DNA from: Embiotoca jacksoni
Taxonomy: Eukaryota; Chordata; Actinopteri; Embiotocidae
Direction: 5' to 3'
Assembly (NCBI GenBank): GCA_022577435.1
Contig: JAKOON010000028.1
Location: forward strand, 930,001-994,000
Length of the DNA: 64,000 nucleotides
Shown here: piece after piece, positions 1-11,003 of the stretch
Numbering within the stretch: position 1 is the first letter of the stretch
How the letters are laid out: each line of letters opens with the position of its first letter
Position numbers and translations under genes: made by a program
The notes under the pieces: generated by a model
The model's input: only the letters and a program-made list of their open reading frames with translations
Database searches by the model: none
What the model was told of the DNA's origin: nothing

Positions 1-1384
1 GGACTCGTACTTGTGGGACAGGACGGACTGGGAGAGAGCGGCCGTGATTGGTCGGCTCTCTGCAGGCCGCTGAGCTCCCAGCCTGCACCACAAGGTCCGG
101 AGGAGCATCTTCCACAGACAGCCGGACAGGTGAACAGGTGAGCTGCAACACAAGGACAGTGATGTCATTGAACGCGTCACCGTGTACAACATGGTGTTTA
201 TCACTGCAAGAGATACGGAGCTCTGAGAACCAGCCTGGGTCTGTAAAACAACTCCTTTATACTGCTAAAATTTCAAGTTGTATTTATTTAAACACAGAAA
301 CAGGAAGTAGAATTAGCACGACTGACCTTGACTACATTAGCTGGCAATGTCCTCAAGAGCAGTCCGGTTTAAACATATGGAATAAACAGAGGGGATGAGA
401 CCGGAAACGGTAACACGGGTGTGCACCTGCTCACCCTGTGTGGAGTACAGGACAACAGTCAGTGTGCAGATGACGTCAGCCGCCAGCTCACTTCCCCGTA
501 AACAAAAGTTGGTCTTAAAGGAATCAACGTGTCAGAAAATGGCGGGAACGTGAAGAGTTCTGTTCAAAACAAACGGAGAACCTCACAGAACCGCATCACA
601 ATCTCCCCGACCTGGGGGAGGCGTGTGTGTGTGTGTTTGCTAATAAAGTTTTATTGTGCGCCGCTCGTTTCCTGTTTGAAATGACGTAATCTTAAAGGTG
701 CAGTTCGAGCGGTTTTACCCGAGTCCGAGCAGAAGGTGGCGGTCATACGCGGATCATAGACATACGTGTCTATGGCATCGATAAACTGGCTGCCAACCGC
801 CGTAGAAGAAGTTGTTTGTGTGTTACGTCACGAATATGGCTGCCACGCCCCGCCCTCACGTCGTTGACTTGGTAACCGTCGCAGCGTTGTTGGTGAAATA
901 GGAGGACATCGCTTTAATCTGTGTAGGGAAAGACGTCGTCATCCTCAGCCGACTAAATTTTCCGCTTTTTTAAATTTTATTAATGCGACGCGTGTTATAT
1001 CTAAAGCTCACTCTATATGTTAAATATTTGTATTAATACAAACGGAAAAGGTTAACAACGAAAATTTGCTGGCATCAGCACTTAGCATGTTAGCGGCTAA
1101 AGTAGCTACCATGCAAAAGTAGCCACTGTTAGCTTGTCATAAAAGTTGCTTTGCTAACATAATTTCAGCCTCAGCTCAGCAAAGATCTCCTGAAACACGA
1201 CGTGGCTTTGTTCTAGTGCTTTTATTGGAACTGCTGAACTTGAACTGAAACACTCTGAAAAACAACACGTCAGGAGTCGGTGTGGATCACCGAGCTGACA
1301 GTTAACCTCGTCCAGATCTGGTGTTTTTAGAGCTTTCCACCCGGGATTACTCTGCTTTTACACCCACGATGAGAGACATTAAGA
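1..1384. other. Upstream region, promoter and 5' UTR of ahi1; no other gene seen
   Basis: I find no protein-coding exon here on either strand. The left part (1-660) is anonymous, with a short TG run near 626 and an AATAAAG-type hexamer near 641 that could be the end of an unseen upstream transcript. From about 830 to 900 the sequence is GC-rich, with a GC box, an ATGGCTGCC motif and an X-box, as expected of a TATA-less promoter. The 5' UTR probably starts between about 890 and 1320. It includes TTAGC-rich sequence near 1080-1160 that resembles fish dispersed repeats. Confidence 0.5.
863..876 (+). promoter_or_regulatory. RFX X-box-like motif upstream of ahi1
   Basis: The sequence GTTGACTTGGTAAC matches 12 of 14 positions of the RFX X-box palindrome GTTRCCATGGYAAC. 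It fits the looser ciliary form RYYNYY-N2-RRNRAC completely. It lies about 520 bp upstream of the start codon, in the GC-rich segment most likely to be the core promoter. RFX factors drive many ciliary genes, and AHI1 encodes a ciliary transition-zone protein, so the site is plausible. Binding is inferred, not shown. Confidence 0.55.
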
Positions 1385-4300
1385 ATGCCAGCGGGTGAGT
1401 CCGCTGCTGTCCCTTCTTCACACCAGAGGAAGAATGCCCTGCTTGAATTAAAACAAGTTTTATCAGCAAAATATATTGAATCAGTGGATCTGCGTGGATG
1501 AAAGCAACTTTTACCTGTCGAGCATGTGTTGTATGAATATAAATACCTGTTCTGAAGTAAAATGTTTTTAAATGTGAAAAACAGTGAATTAGAAGTAAAA
1601 CGGAAATACTAAAGAGAAGTACCTCACAGCTGTACTGATATTAATATGTGAATTGATCTTAATAATGACCATGTAAACTTTTTCCAGGTGAGAGTGAAGA
1701 CCGGGCAAAGACCCGGGAAAGATTCAACGAGGTGTTCAAGAAGTACACCGAATCAGAGAAGAAAAAACAGAGGAAGAAGAGCACTGAGACACAGGAGACT
1801 ATCGTGGTATGTGCTCGATTTACACAGTAAACCGTCAGTGGGGAAGAACGTCAGATCAGATAGAAACTGCAGAATACGTCCTTGAAGAGTCATAATTCTG
1901 CAGCAGGAAATTCATGTCAAAATAAATCTTTCATGTCCTTCCTCCAAAATATCCCGGCAGGCCATGCAGACCAGTTTTCATGGTGGAAATCTTATTAAAG
2001 AAGAGCTATACTGACATCTGTCCTGCTCTCCTCTTTCAATGTTTTTAGCTGCAGAATCTAAAGAAGAACCTGAACCTCCAGAAGGACACGGAAGATGACG
2101 AAACCATCCTCCAGAACACGTACAACCCCGAGCAGGGTAGCCCTCGCTACACCAAGAACAAGAGGAGAGAGCAGGAGATGGAGATAGCAGAGAGGGTGAA
2201 TGTCAACAACAGTAAAAACGACGAGGAGATTAAGACATCGAAAGCCAAGAGGAAGAGTAAGAGGGACCTTCCTCCCCTCCCTGTCCCTGAGGACATCAGC
2301 AGTTACATCCAGAAGGATGCAGACGCCTCCAGGTCAGAGGTCACCGTGGACACGGACGACACAGGTGGCGGAAAGGAAACCAAGCGGAAAAGTAAGAAAG
2401 GGAAAAGCAAAGAAGATCCAGAGGCGAAAGCAGAGAGGCAGGAGGAGGACGCAGGAGACAATCTGCTGCAGGAGTACCAGCAGCAGATCGCACAGGAGGA
2501 GGGGACTTTCAAGAAGACACGGGTCAAAGCCGACGAGGACGCTGTCCGAACTGTCACGCTGAATAACGACGTGGGAAAGAAGAAGAAGAAAAAGCTGAAG
2601 TCGGTCGTCACAGAGTCAGACACAGGGTGAGCGTGTGCAGCTCCTCCTCTCATGGATCCGTTGGTTGTTTTTTTAAAAAATATTTGTAAGTACTAAATGT
2701 AGATCTTTTCTCCAACAGGGATCAGGAAGAAGACGCAGACCAGGATGCTGACGTGGAAAACGAGTCCAGAGGAAAGAAGAAGAAGAAGAAGAAGAAAAAG
2801 CACGGTAACTGGTAACGAATGATCAGGATTCACAAAGCGGCACTAAAAACGGGCCTCATGGATGAATTTCAGGTTTTGTTTTCAGTTGTCGAAGAGGAGA
2901 GCGAACCGGAGCCGGAAGCACCGCGGGAACCGACGTTCGACGACAGCCTCGTGCTCGGAGTGTTCGTCCACCGGACGGACCGGCTGCAGACCGACGTCCT
3001 CGTCTCCCACCCCATGGTGAAGATCCACGTGGTCGACGACATCACGGGCCAGTACGTGAAGAAGGAGGACAGGTGAGAGGTCACATCGCACGGCTCTGTT
3101 TCTGTTTCCCGTTTCAAGTGATGTGATCAAACCTCCCCTCCTCCTCTGGTTCCTCGCAGCCACCGTCCCGTCTCCTCCTTCTACGAGCAGGAGAACGTCG
3201 ACCACGTCCTGCCCATCATGACGCAGCCGTTCGACTTCAAGAAGAACAAGTCGATCATCCCCGAGTGGCAGGAGCAGATCATCTTCAACGAACGCTTCGG
3301 CTACTTCGTTCAGCGACACGGCGAAAGCCCTCGAGTCGTTCTATTCTTCGAGGTAAGAGATATTTAGCCCGCGGATATATTTGAGCACGTTTTGCTGCAG
3401 CTGTCAGTGACTCTTTGATGTCTTTATAGATTCTGGATTTTGTCACGATGGAAGAAGCGCGAGCCAACGTCGTCGTCGTCGACAAGCATGAGCGAGGCTT
3501 CAGGAAGATCGCCTGGGCGTTCCTGAAGGTAAAACTCTCGCTCAGAGAGGAAGGAGAACCCTGTCGCGCTCCCTCCGTCTGACTCGTGCGTTTCCCCTCC
3601 GTCCCTTCAGCTCGTCGGCACCAACGGCGTCCTGAACATCGGCAGCAAACTCCGCTTGCAGCTCTTCTGTCCTCCTCTTCGGGCCAAGAGACAGCCCAGG
3701 ACTGTGGACGTGGTCGAGTGGTGGAGGAAGTACCCCAGAACCAAGTACGCGTCCACGCTGTACGTCACGGTGAAGGGCATCAAACTCCCCGAACATGTAA
3801 GTCAGGTGTTTCTGCAGCTGTGAGGAGGTGAAAACCTTCAGTAGACTCTGTGGCTGCGTCTGATCCTGTGTTTTGTGGTGCAGGTGGACCCCGGTATCCG
3901 CTCCATGATGGCGCTGCAGGAGGAGAGAGGCAGCACCACCTACAGTGAGCTGCAGAACGAGGTGACCAAGAGGAGCCTGACTCGGCCTGCAGACGTCAAG
4001 CCGCCTGTCCTCAGGTGGAGCCGGCTGTCTGGTCAGGTGGGCGGAGCCAACTCTAGTTATAAGTCGTATCAACACATATGTGTGTCAATTTGTTTTTATC
4101 TTGCATGCACCACAAGATTTATAAAGGATAGTGTGAGGTTTATTATTTACAGTGGGCTTTTTATTGTTCTGCTTCAAACTTCAAATGTACAGTATATGAC
4201 GTATGTTTCCGTTGCAGATCTGTCGGATTCCCAACAAACCTCTGCTGGCGTTCCGCGGCGGTCAGATGGGCTGTTTCACTCTGCTCTTCTCTCACGCTGG

Positions 4301-7300
4301 AACCGTCCTGGCTGCTGCATGTGCCGACAGAGACGCTTTCCCTGTTGTAGGTGAGGAACTCCTCCTGATTCTCCTCCTGATTCTCGTCCTGATTCTCCTC
4401 CTAATGCTCCTCCTGATTCTCCTCCTAATGCTCCTCCTGATTTTCCTCCTGATTTTTGTCCTAATGCTCCTCCTAATGCTCCTCCTGATTCTCCTCCTGA
4501 TTCTCCTCCTAATGCTCCTTCTGATTCTCCTCCTGATGCTCCTCCTGATGCTCTTCCTGATTCTCCTCCTGATTCTCCTCCTGATGCTTCTCCTGATTCT
4601 CCTCCCAACCCTTCTCCTCCTAATGCTCCTCCTGATGCTTCTCCTGATGCTCCTCCTGATTCTCCTCCTAATGCTCCTCCTCATGCTCTTCCTGATTCTC
4701 CTCCTGATTCTCCTCCTGATGCTCTTCCTGATTCTCCTCCTGATGCTCTTCCTGATTCTCCTCCTGATGCTTCTCCTGATGCTCCTCCTGATTCTCCTTC
4801 TGATTCTCCTCCTAATTCTCCTCCTGATGCATCTAAAACTCCACAGCAGCGTGATCGTGTGTTCGTGTGTTTCAGTGTATGAGATCCCCTCTGGGAAGGT
4901 TCTGGCTGCCTTCAGTGGTCATCTCAGTATCGTGTATGATCTCTGCTGGTCGAGAGATGACCGCAGTCTCCTCTCCGCCTCCTCTGACGGAACTGTCAGG
5001 TACGTTTGTGACATCCCATGGAAAATTTAAAACGATTCGGGGTCTGTTCTCTGTGGCTCCTCTAGGGGGAGCCAGTGCTCCTCGTAAAAGCATTTTTAGA
5101 TTAGATTAGATTAGATTTGATTTTATTAATCCCACAGTGGAGAAATTAGGTCGTCACAGCAGCAAAGAAAAAACAAAAAGTGCACACAATATGAAAAACA
5201 TTTACAAACACGTATAAAATATAAAAAATAAGGTAGATAAAAAAATTATTATTTTAGAAAGAAAAATAAGAGCAATCAATAAAAACACACACACACATAC
5301 TATATACACAAAAAAAACCCAAATAAAATAAAATAAATAAATACAGTGTGGGATGAATGGAAAAAAAAGTGTCTGGTGCTATGAAATGAAATGAGATGAA
5401 CATGTTCTGGGTTGTGGTCGATTTAAAGAACACAGCCGTCTTCATTTGTTCACATGATTAAACGGCCTCCGTGCTGCCGTCCTCCCTCAGAGAGTGGAAC
5501 GTGGAGAGGCTGCAGGGAACGGCCCAGAAGGTTCTGCCCCACCCGTCCTTCGTGTACTCGGCCCGGTACCATCCCTCGGCCCAGAACCTGGTGGTGTCCG
5601 CGGGCTTCGACAGTCTGGTGCGCGTGTGGAAGCTGGACGTGGCCGACGTGAACGGCCAGCTGCTGCAGGAGTACGAGGGCCACGGCAGCTTCATCAACAC
5701 CGTCTGTTTCGACTCTGAAGGTAAACGTGTGCAGGTGTCGGTGAGGTGCATGCTGGGAAATCTGCACAGGAGGCGTTTTAGTGAACAATGTTGAGCCCAA
5801 ACATCGTGGTCAGTCCGACCTTTTTCTGTCTAATTTACATTTTTCTACCCTGAACTCTTGTCTGTGTTTTGTTTGGTGGTCTGTGAGGTTTAATGAGGTC
5901 ATACGTGTCCAGAAGCAGAAACACTTTCATTTATTTCAAGGACTGATTCAGCTGCAGAGGAAACAGAGATCCCTGTTTTTTTTGTTTTTGTTTTTACACG
6001 AAATATATTCCGTTTCTAACCTCTTGCCATCTTTTTTGTGAAACATGTTGCGCAGTGTGTATTTGATGTTTGGCCGCACGCTTCTCAGGTCTGATGTCGT
6101 TGTAAACAGGAAGGAGAATGTTCTCCGCGGACAACGGGGGCCAAATCATCGTCTGGAGAACCCCGGTGAGCGATGGCCGGCAGCGGCAGCAGCCGTGTCA
6201 CCACTGGTGTGTAGAGAAGGTACCGGAGTCCGCGTTACGTTACATAAAACAGGAATCCGATCAGATACCTGCAGAGGAATGAGATTAATTTAACAATGCT
6301 GCTTCTGTCTCTGGGCAGAACATAGACGAGAGCGACCTCAGCGGCGTCCCCATCACCATGCTGCAGCTCCACCCTAACGGCCGCTGCCTGCTCATACACG
6401 CCAAAGACAGCGTGCTGAGGATGATGGATCTGAGGATGTGAGTGAGAGAGTTCCCCTCTGAAGTGACAGGAAGCAGGAACGTGAGCGGTACAGTCTGATC
6501 GCACCGTTCCGTGTTTGTGTTTCCCGTCAGTCTGGCTGTGAAGAAGTACACCGGCGCCACCAACTACCGGGAGCGGATCTACAGCACCTTCACGCCCTGC
6601 GGGAACTTTCTGTTCTCGGGCAGCGAGGACGGCATGGCGTACGTCTGGAACACGGACACAGGTGAGGCCCGGCGCCGATTTAAAGGAGCGGCTCCGTACA
6701 GTGGTGGCAGAGTGACTCCAGCTGACTGTGTCTCCCAGGTGACCAGGTGGCCGTGTACTCGGAGCTGTGTTACCCCACCGCCCTGCACGGCGTGGCCTTC
6801 CACCCTCACGAGAACATGGTGGCGTTCAGCGCCTTCGGTCAAAGCCAGCCGGTCCACGTCTACCTGTACGACCGCAAAGGTTGGTCCGTCTCTTCGCTCC
6901 GCGCGCAGCTCACCGACCCTCCGGTCTTTTAAAATGTTCTGATCCACGGACGTGTCCCCCAACAGTGTCCCAGCTGGAGGTGCACAGCTTGAAGGCAGCT
7001 AGCAGATCGGCCTCCACGGACCCTAAAACCATGCGGGCCACCCCGGACCCGCCCGCCCCACAGGACTCCTCCGCCATGGATCAGTTCGCCACGGCAACCA
7101 GACACGCTATGAAGATGCAGTGGGTGAAGGAGCAGCTGGACTCAGTTCTGGTAACGTCTCTTCCTGTCTTACGCTGACATTATTAGACTTGTTTTATTTC
7201 ATATCACGTGAGACAAACTCATCGCGTCACGTCTTTTTCAGGAACCACATCAAGCTTCTGCATTGGTGTACGAACAAGGTACCGCTGTCACGGTGAGTTC

Positions 7301-10128
7301 TTCATCCATCAGCACACCTTCGTTCATACTTTATTCAGTCTTTTCAGGAAATCACAATCCTGTCATTGCAATAATTTATGCAAAGTCAAAACACTCGACA
7401 AAATATTTGTGGGGACTTTCTGCAATTTATTTTTTAATTCCTCTAATATTTCTGGGACGTGCAGCAGGATTATTATCACAGGAAATCAGCGTATATTAGT
7501 ATTTATCAGGGAGGTGATAAAAGAAATAGCATTTTTTTCCTTTCTTAAAATTTCTTTAATTTTACCGCAAAAAAAAAATGAAATCCTGGAGGGACTGATT
7601 ATTACGGTCAAAGATGGTGATGACACTTTATTGAGCTCAGATTTCCATTTCCTTCGGTTACGCGTTAATGAAGGAAACAGCTCACAGATAAATCTGTTAA
7701 CTTATTGATCATGTATTTTCAATGATGAACTCTCGGCTCTTCATTTTTAGTCTTTAAGGGAAACATTTCTATTTAAATCAATCCACCTTTATGTTTTTCA
7801 GACGGGCCTGAACGCCTCTCTGCCGCCTCCGTCTCTGCTGTCTCCTCACTCCAAGCTGCAGCTGTCCGGGTCGGTGGCGGATCAGCTGATCCCTCAGGCC
7901 GCTCTGAGCGCTCAGAGCCGTGAGTGTCTCCTCCGTCATGTGTCTTCGACTAAAGCTGTACGGTGTGCAGTGACTGCTGCAGGGCGTCTGAGGAGGATGA
8001 AATACTCACGCTGCCTCCTCTGTTGTGTAATTTCAGGCGGGTTCAGTCCGGTCGGTCAGCGGCTCCGAGGAGTGTCGTCCTTCAGGCTGCAGACGGTGAG
8101 TCTTCGTGTCTCTTTTAAACTGAGCGTCCTCTGAGGTTCATGATAAATCCGTCTCCCTCCTCCGATCAGAGCCTCCCTGACCACACCTCCTCCGGCCTGG
8201 AGACAGACTCCGCCCCCGTCCAACAAGTCGTACGTACCCGCCATCTCTCTCCGATCTCCGTCCCTACCATCCCTGTCGTCCCTGTCTTCTGTGTAACCGT
8301 CCCTCCTCTGTGTCCCCCCCAACCACCAGGTCGTCTCCCTGTACAACTACAGAGCCAGCCGATCCGACGAGCTCACCATGCGCCGCGGTGATGTCATCCA
8401 GGTGCTCTACAAAGACAACGACAACTGGTGGTTCGGGCGGCTGGTCGGCGGGCAGCAGGGATACTTCTTGGCGTCTTACGTGGCCGATCAGAGTGAGTGA
8501 ATCGTACTTCCTGTGGTCAGGTTTTTAGACGATAAAAAAAAAAAAAAAAAACTCTTTGACCGTGATTTATTGTTGTTGTAGGAGATTTCAGTGAAAACGT
8601 GAAATCTGTGGACGCACACGGGGCTTTATCTGAGGGGACGGCTGACAGGTCGACGCCCACCAGGGTAAGAAGACAGAACCACACGGTGGTCCTTCTGTCC
8701 CGGTCTGGATCGGTGTTTGTCTGCAGCTGCAGCACTTTGTCTCCTCCTTCTGTTTGTTAAAGAGATGCTCCACCCTGAACGTATCATGTGACCATCAGAC
8801 AGACACTGCACTGCTAACCAGTCAAGTTCACATGTAAATCTGTCCAAAACCATATCGATATTGAACTTACAGTGACCCTGACCTTTGACCTCCAACATCT
8901 AAAGAGCCTAAGTGAACATTTGTGAAAAAAGAAATTCCCTCAAACAGTTCCTGAAAAATTGCGTTCAGAGGCATGGGTTATTGTAAAGTGACCTTTGACC
9001 TTTAAACCAAAATCGTATCAGTTCATCGTTGGTACAAAGTGAATGTTTTTGCCAAATTTTAACAAATTGCCTCAAGTCATTCTTGAGATATCGCGTTCAC
9101 AACAACGGGAAGGGAACAGGGGAGGGAAAGGGGACAGGGAGGGGAACGTGACGTCACAGTGACTTTGACCTTTGACCCTTGTCCACCAAACTTTAATCAG
9201 GTCACCCTTGAGACCAAGTGAGCGATTGTGCCGCGTGTAAAAGAATTCCATCCAAGAAGGTTAACCCTTTGAGCTTTAACCTCCTCTGGCTTTTCTCTGC
9301 TCTGTGGATTTTAATCTCCTCTCTGCTCCTCTGCTGATCCAAATTCCAGAGTTTCTGCTGCACACATGACGGGTCACGAGGATCACTTTAATGTGAAGTG
9401 TGTTTATAAAAGTTTTTTCTTCTGTTTTCTCATTTCTCAAGGTCTCCGCTGCCATCAGTTCGTCCGGGGAACTCCGGTTTCTCTCCGAGCCGACGCTCTC
9501 CGACACCGAACCTGAGCTGACTGATGCCAAGTAAGTGGCTCGGGTGGAGGGAGTTAAAGGGGGTTCCTGAGGTTGGCGGTTCGATCCCCGGCTTCACCTG
9601 TCCGCCTGCTCAGAGCAAACCTGAGGTGAAACATCTCCGTATGAGTGCAGAGCATCTCACTGAGCTCTGCACGAGGCCTCACGGTGTGCTCCTCTGGAGG
9701 AAAAAGCCCGACAGGTGTAAGACTGACACGCAGGGTCTCTCTGGTTCCCGCAGGGCTCAGTTTTACCTCACTTTGGACCATTATCATCGAAATATGTATT
9801 TCAAAAACATATCTGCCTAACGCTGGTGAAACCGAGCTGTAGCGGTTCACAAAGAACACTTTGATGCTGCTCCTCAGTGTAATAACGGCAGTGGATTCAT
9901 GTGTTTTTTTTTCTTTTTTTCTACAGACCCAGAAGGAAAAAGAAGGTGAAGAAGCCCGGCGTCCCTGCAGCTCCGGCTCAGGCCACACTCTCAGATGCGG
10001 AGGCCCCGAGGAGGATGAGGAGGAGGAGTGGCAGCAGCAGCAGCCGGAGGAGAGGAAGGTTGACGGATCGGCCGCTGCCCGGGAGGCCGAGCGGCCGCAG
10101 CAACGGTGCCTTCGAGCCCGACGCGTAA
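1385..10128 (+). CDS. ahi1: Jouberin, AHI1 orthologue, 25 coding exons, complete
   Basis: Jouberin is a scaffold of the ciliary transition zone; human AHI1 mutations cause Joubert syndrome. Coding exons: 1385-1394, 1688-1806, 2049-2626, 2719-2804, 2886-3072, 3160-3352, 3430-3528, 3611-3796, 3884-4036, 4218-4350, 4876-4999, 5491-5720, 6110-6219, 6319-6437, 6531-6661, 6739-6879, 6966-7150, 7242-7292, 7802-7919, 8037-8095, 8170-8229, 8330-8492, 8582-8664, 9442-9530, 9927-10128. All phases join, giving 1202 residues (human about 1196). The N-terminal third is Lys/Glu-rich. A conserved block reading SHPMVKIHVVDDITGQYVKK lies near residue 310. WD40 repeats span about 550-870, and an SH3 domain fills the exon at 8330 (residues about 1025-1078). 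The start at 1385 is chosen because ATG-CCA-GCG-G joins exon 2 in phase and resembles the human N-terminus. The 3' end converges on slc18b1. Confidence 0.95.
4355..4845 (+). repeat. 12-bp minisatellite filling ahi1 intron 10
   Basis: About 40 imperfect copies of a 12-bp unit close to CTCCTCCTGATT, with variants ending AATG, GATG or GTCC. It occupies nearly the whole intron between the exons ending at 4350 and starting at 4876. The intron is 525 bp, a multiple of three. In the frame of the flanking exons it contains no stop codon and would read as Leu/Ile/Met. Confidence 0.9.
5098..5400. repeat. Dispersed-repeat tail with TTAGA run, in ahi1 intron
   Basis: An ATTAG/TTAGA pentamer run (5098-5120) leads into a TTTATTAATCCCACAGTGGA motif and then a long A-rich stretch with ACAC. 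This layout is typical of 3' ends of fish retroelements ending in short tandem repeats. It is non-coding and lies between the WD40 exons ending at 4999 and starting at 5491. The exact family is not identified. Confidence 0.5.
8868..9260. repeat. Dispersed repeat rich in TGACCTTTGACC motifs, in ahi1 intron
   Basis: The stretch carries repeated phrases: TGACCTTTGACCT, CAAAATCGTATCAGTTCATC, GAATGTTTTTGCCAAATTTT, and TTGAGATATCGCGTTCACAA. The same phrases in the same order recur at about 56965-57260 in a syne1 intron, so this is an interspersed family rather than unique intron. Two exact direct-repeat-1 nuclear-receptor motifs lie at 8879-8891 and 8989-9001. A one-mismatch copy lies at 9166-9178, and a palindromic CRE (TGACGTCA) at 9149-9156. 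Confidence 0.7.
9533..9620 (+). mobile_element. tRNA-derived SINE fragment beside an ahi1 splice donor
   Basis: A pol III B-box, GGTTCGATCCC, lies at 9578-9588 and is followed by CGGCTTCACCTGTCC. The A-box-like GTGGCTCGGGTGG starts within the splice donor of the exon ending at 9530. The order and spacing match fish tRNA-derived SINE heads. It does not fold as an intact tRNA gene: the acceptor-stem and anticodon regions are degraded. It is probably a decayed insertion. Confidence 0.5.
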
Positions 10129-10321
10129 ACTCCCACACGGTAAACCGGTCTGTGTCCCACCAACTCCCTCTGGTCCGCCCGTTTCTCATCACATGTAGAT
10201 AAATAACTGTACAATAATCTTTTTGTATGTTGAAATATTTATCCAAGTTGAACTTTTATAAAGTTGTAGCTGTGCTTTGTTTAGCCTGGAAGAGAATCAC
10301 AGTTTCTACATTCTTCACAGC

Positions 10322-10327
10322 AATAAA
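10322..10327 (+). terminator. Polyadenylation signal AATAAA of ahi1
   Basis: AATAAA lies 194 bp after the ahi1 stop codon. It is followed by AT-rich sequence and faces the slc18b1 signal of the other strand about 230 bp away. It is the first canonical hexamer after the stop. Confidence 0.65.
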
Positions 10328-10549
10328 AAAACACTAAATATAACTTTAAATGTTTGTTTATTTTCTTCATATAAAACATAAAAACACACTTTAGGTGTTT
10401 CTTAAAATTTTTTAAAATATGCTTCAGGTCAAATTTGACAATGAGACACCAATACGTGTAATAATTTCATATTTAATGATAGAATATACCTTTGTGTTCA
10501 TAATTCTGATATAAACAGGACATTAATTCGTTTTTAGTGTTTTCAAATC

Positions 10550-10555
10550 TTTATT
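10550..10555 (-). terminator. Polyadenylation signal AATAAA of slc18b1 (minus strand)
   Basis: TTTATT on the plus strand reads AATAAA on the minus strand, about 450 bp past the slc18b1 stop at 11004. With 10322 it defines a convergent 3' boundary, so the two 3' UTRs end within about 230 bp of each other. Confidence 0.5.
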
Positions 10556-11003
10556 TGTTCTGTCACGTGAAACAATAAAACCAGACTAAGTACCAAAGTG
10601 AGCTATTTAAGGCACGACATCATCTGATTTTAATTTAAACATCATGCTGCTGACACAATCACGGCACATGTAAATCCACATATTTAACATGAGATCTGTA
10701 CATGTTCCAGAAAAACAACATTCTTCACTTGGTCAGCAGGTCCACAGTCAAATCCAAGTCCTGTGATCAGTAATACAGACGAGCTGCCAAACAAAAGGCA
10801 CATTTAGTGTGCTGAAGCAAGACTTTTTAAATCCCCACGTGGATCATTTTCAGGTCAAAATAAAAATATTTTTAAACAACAAAAATCCTCAGAATCCCTG
10901 AAACACCAGAAAGAAAGTGGAGTTTAAAAGCATTCATGAGAATGAAGCCGCTGAGGGGACATTCAGAGTGTTTGGGTTGGTTGTGTGTCCTCCGACGTGT
11001 CCT

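Noticed and set aside
1369..1371. Earlier ATG for ahi1
   Set aside because: It is not in phase with exon 2 (the joined frame hits a stop), while 1385 joins in phase and gives an N-terminus resembling human AHI1.
3542..4075. Antisense frame across ahi1 exons 8-9
   Set aside because: A shadow of the conserved sense exons; it crosses their splice sites and has no homology.
9533..9620. Functional tRNA gene
   Set aside because: A B-box is present but the acceptor stem and anticodon arm do not pair; the SINE reading fits better.
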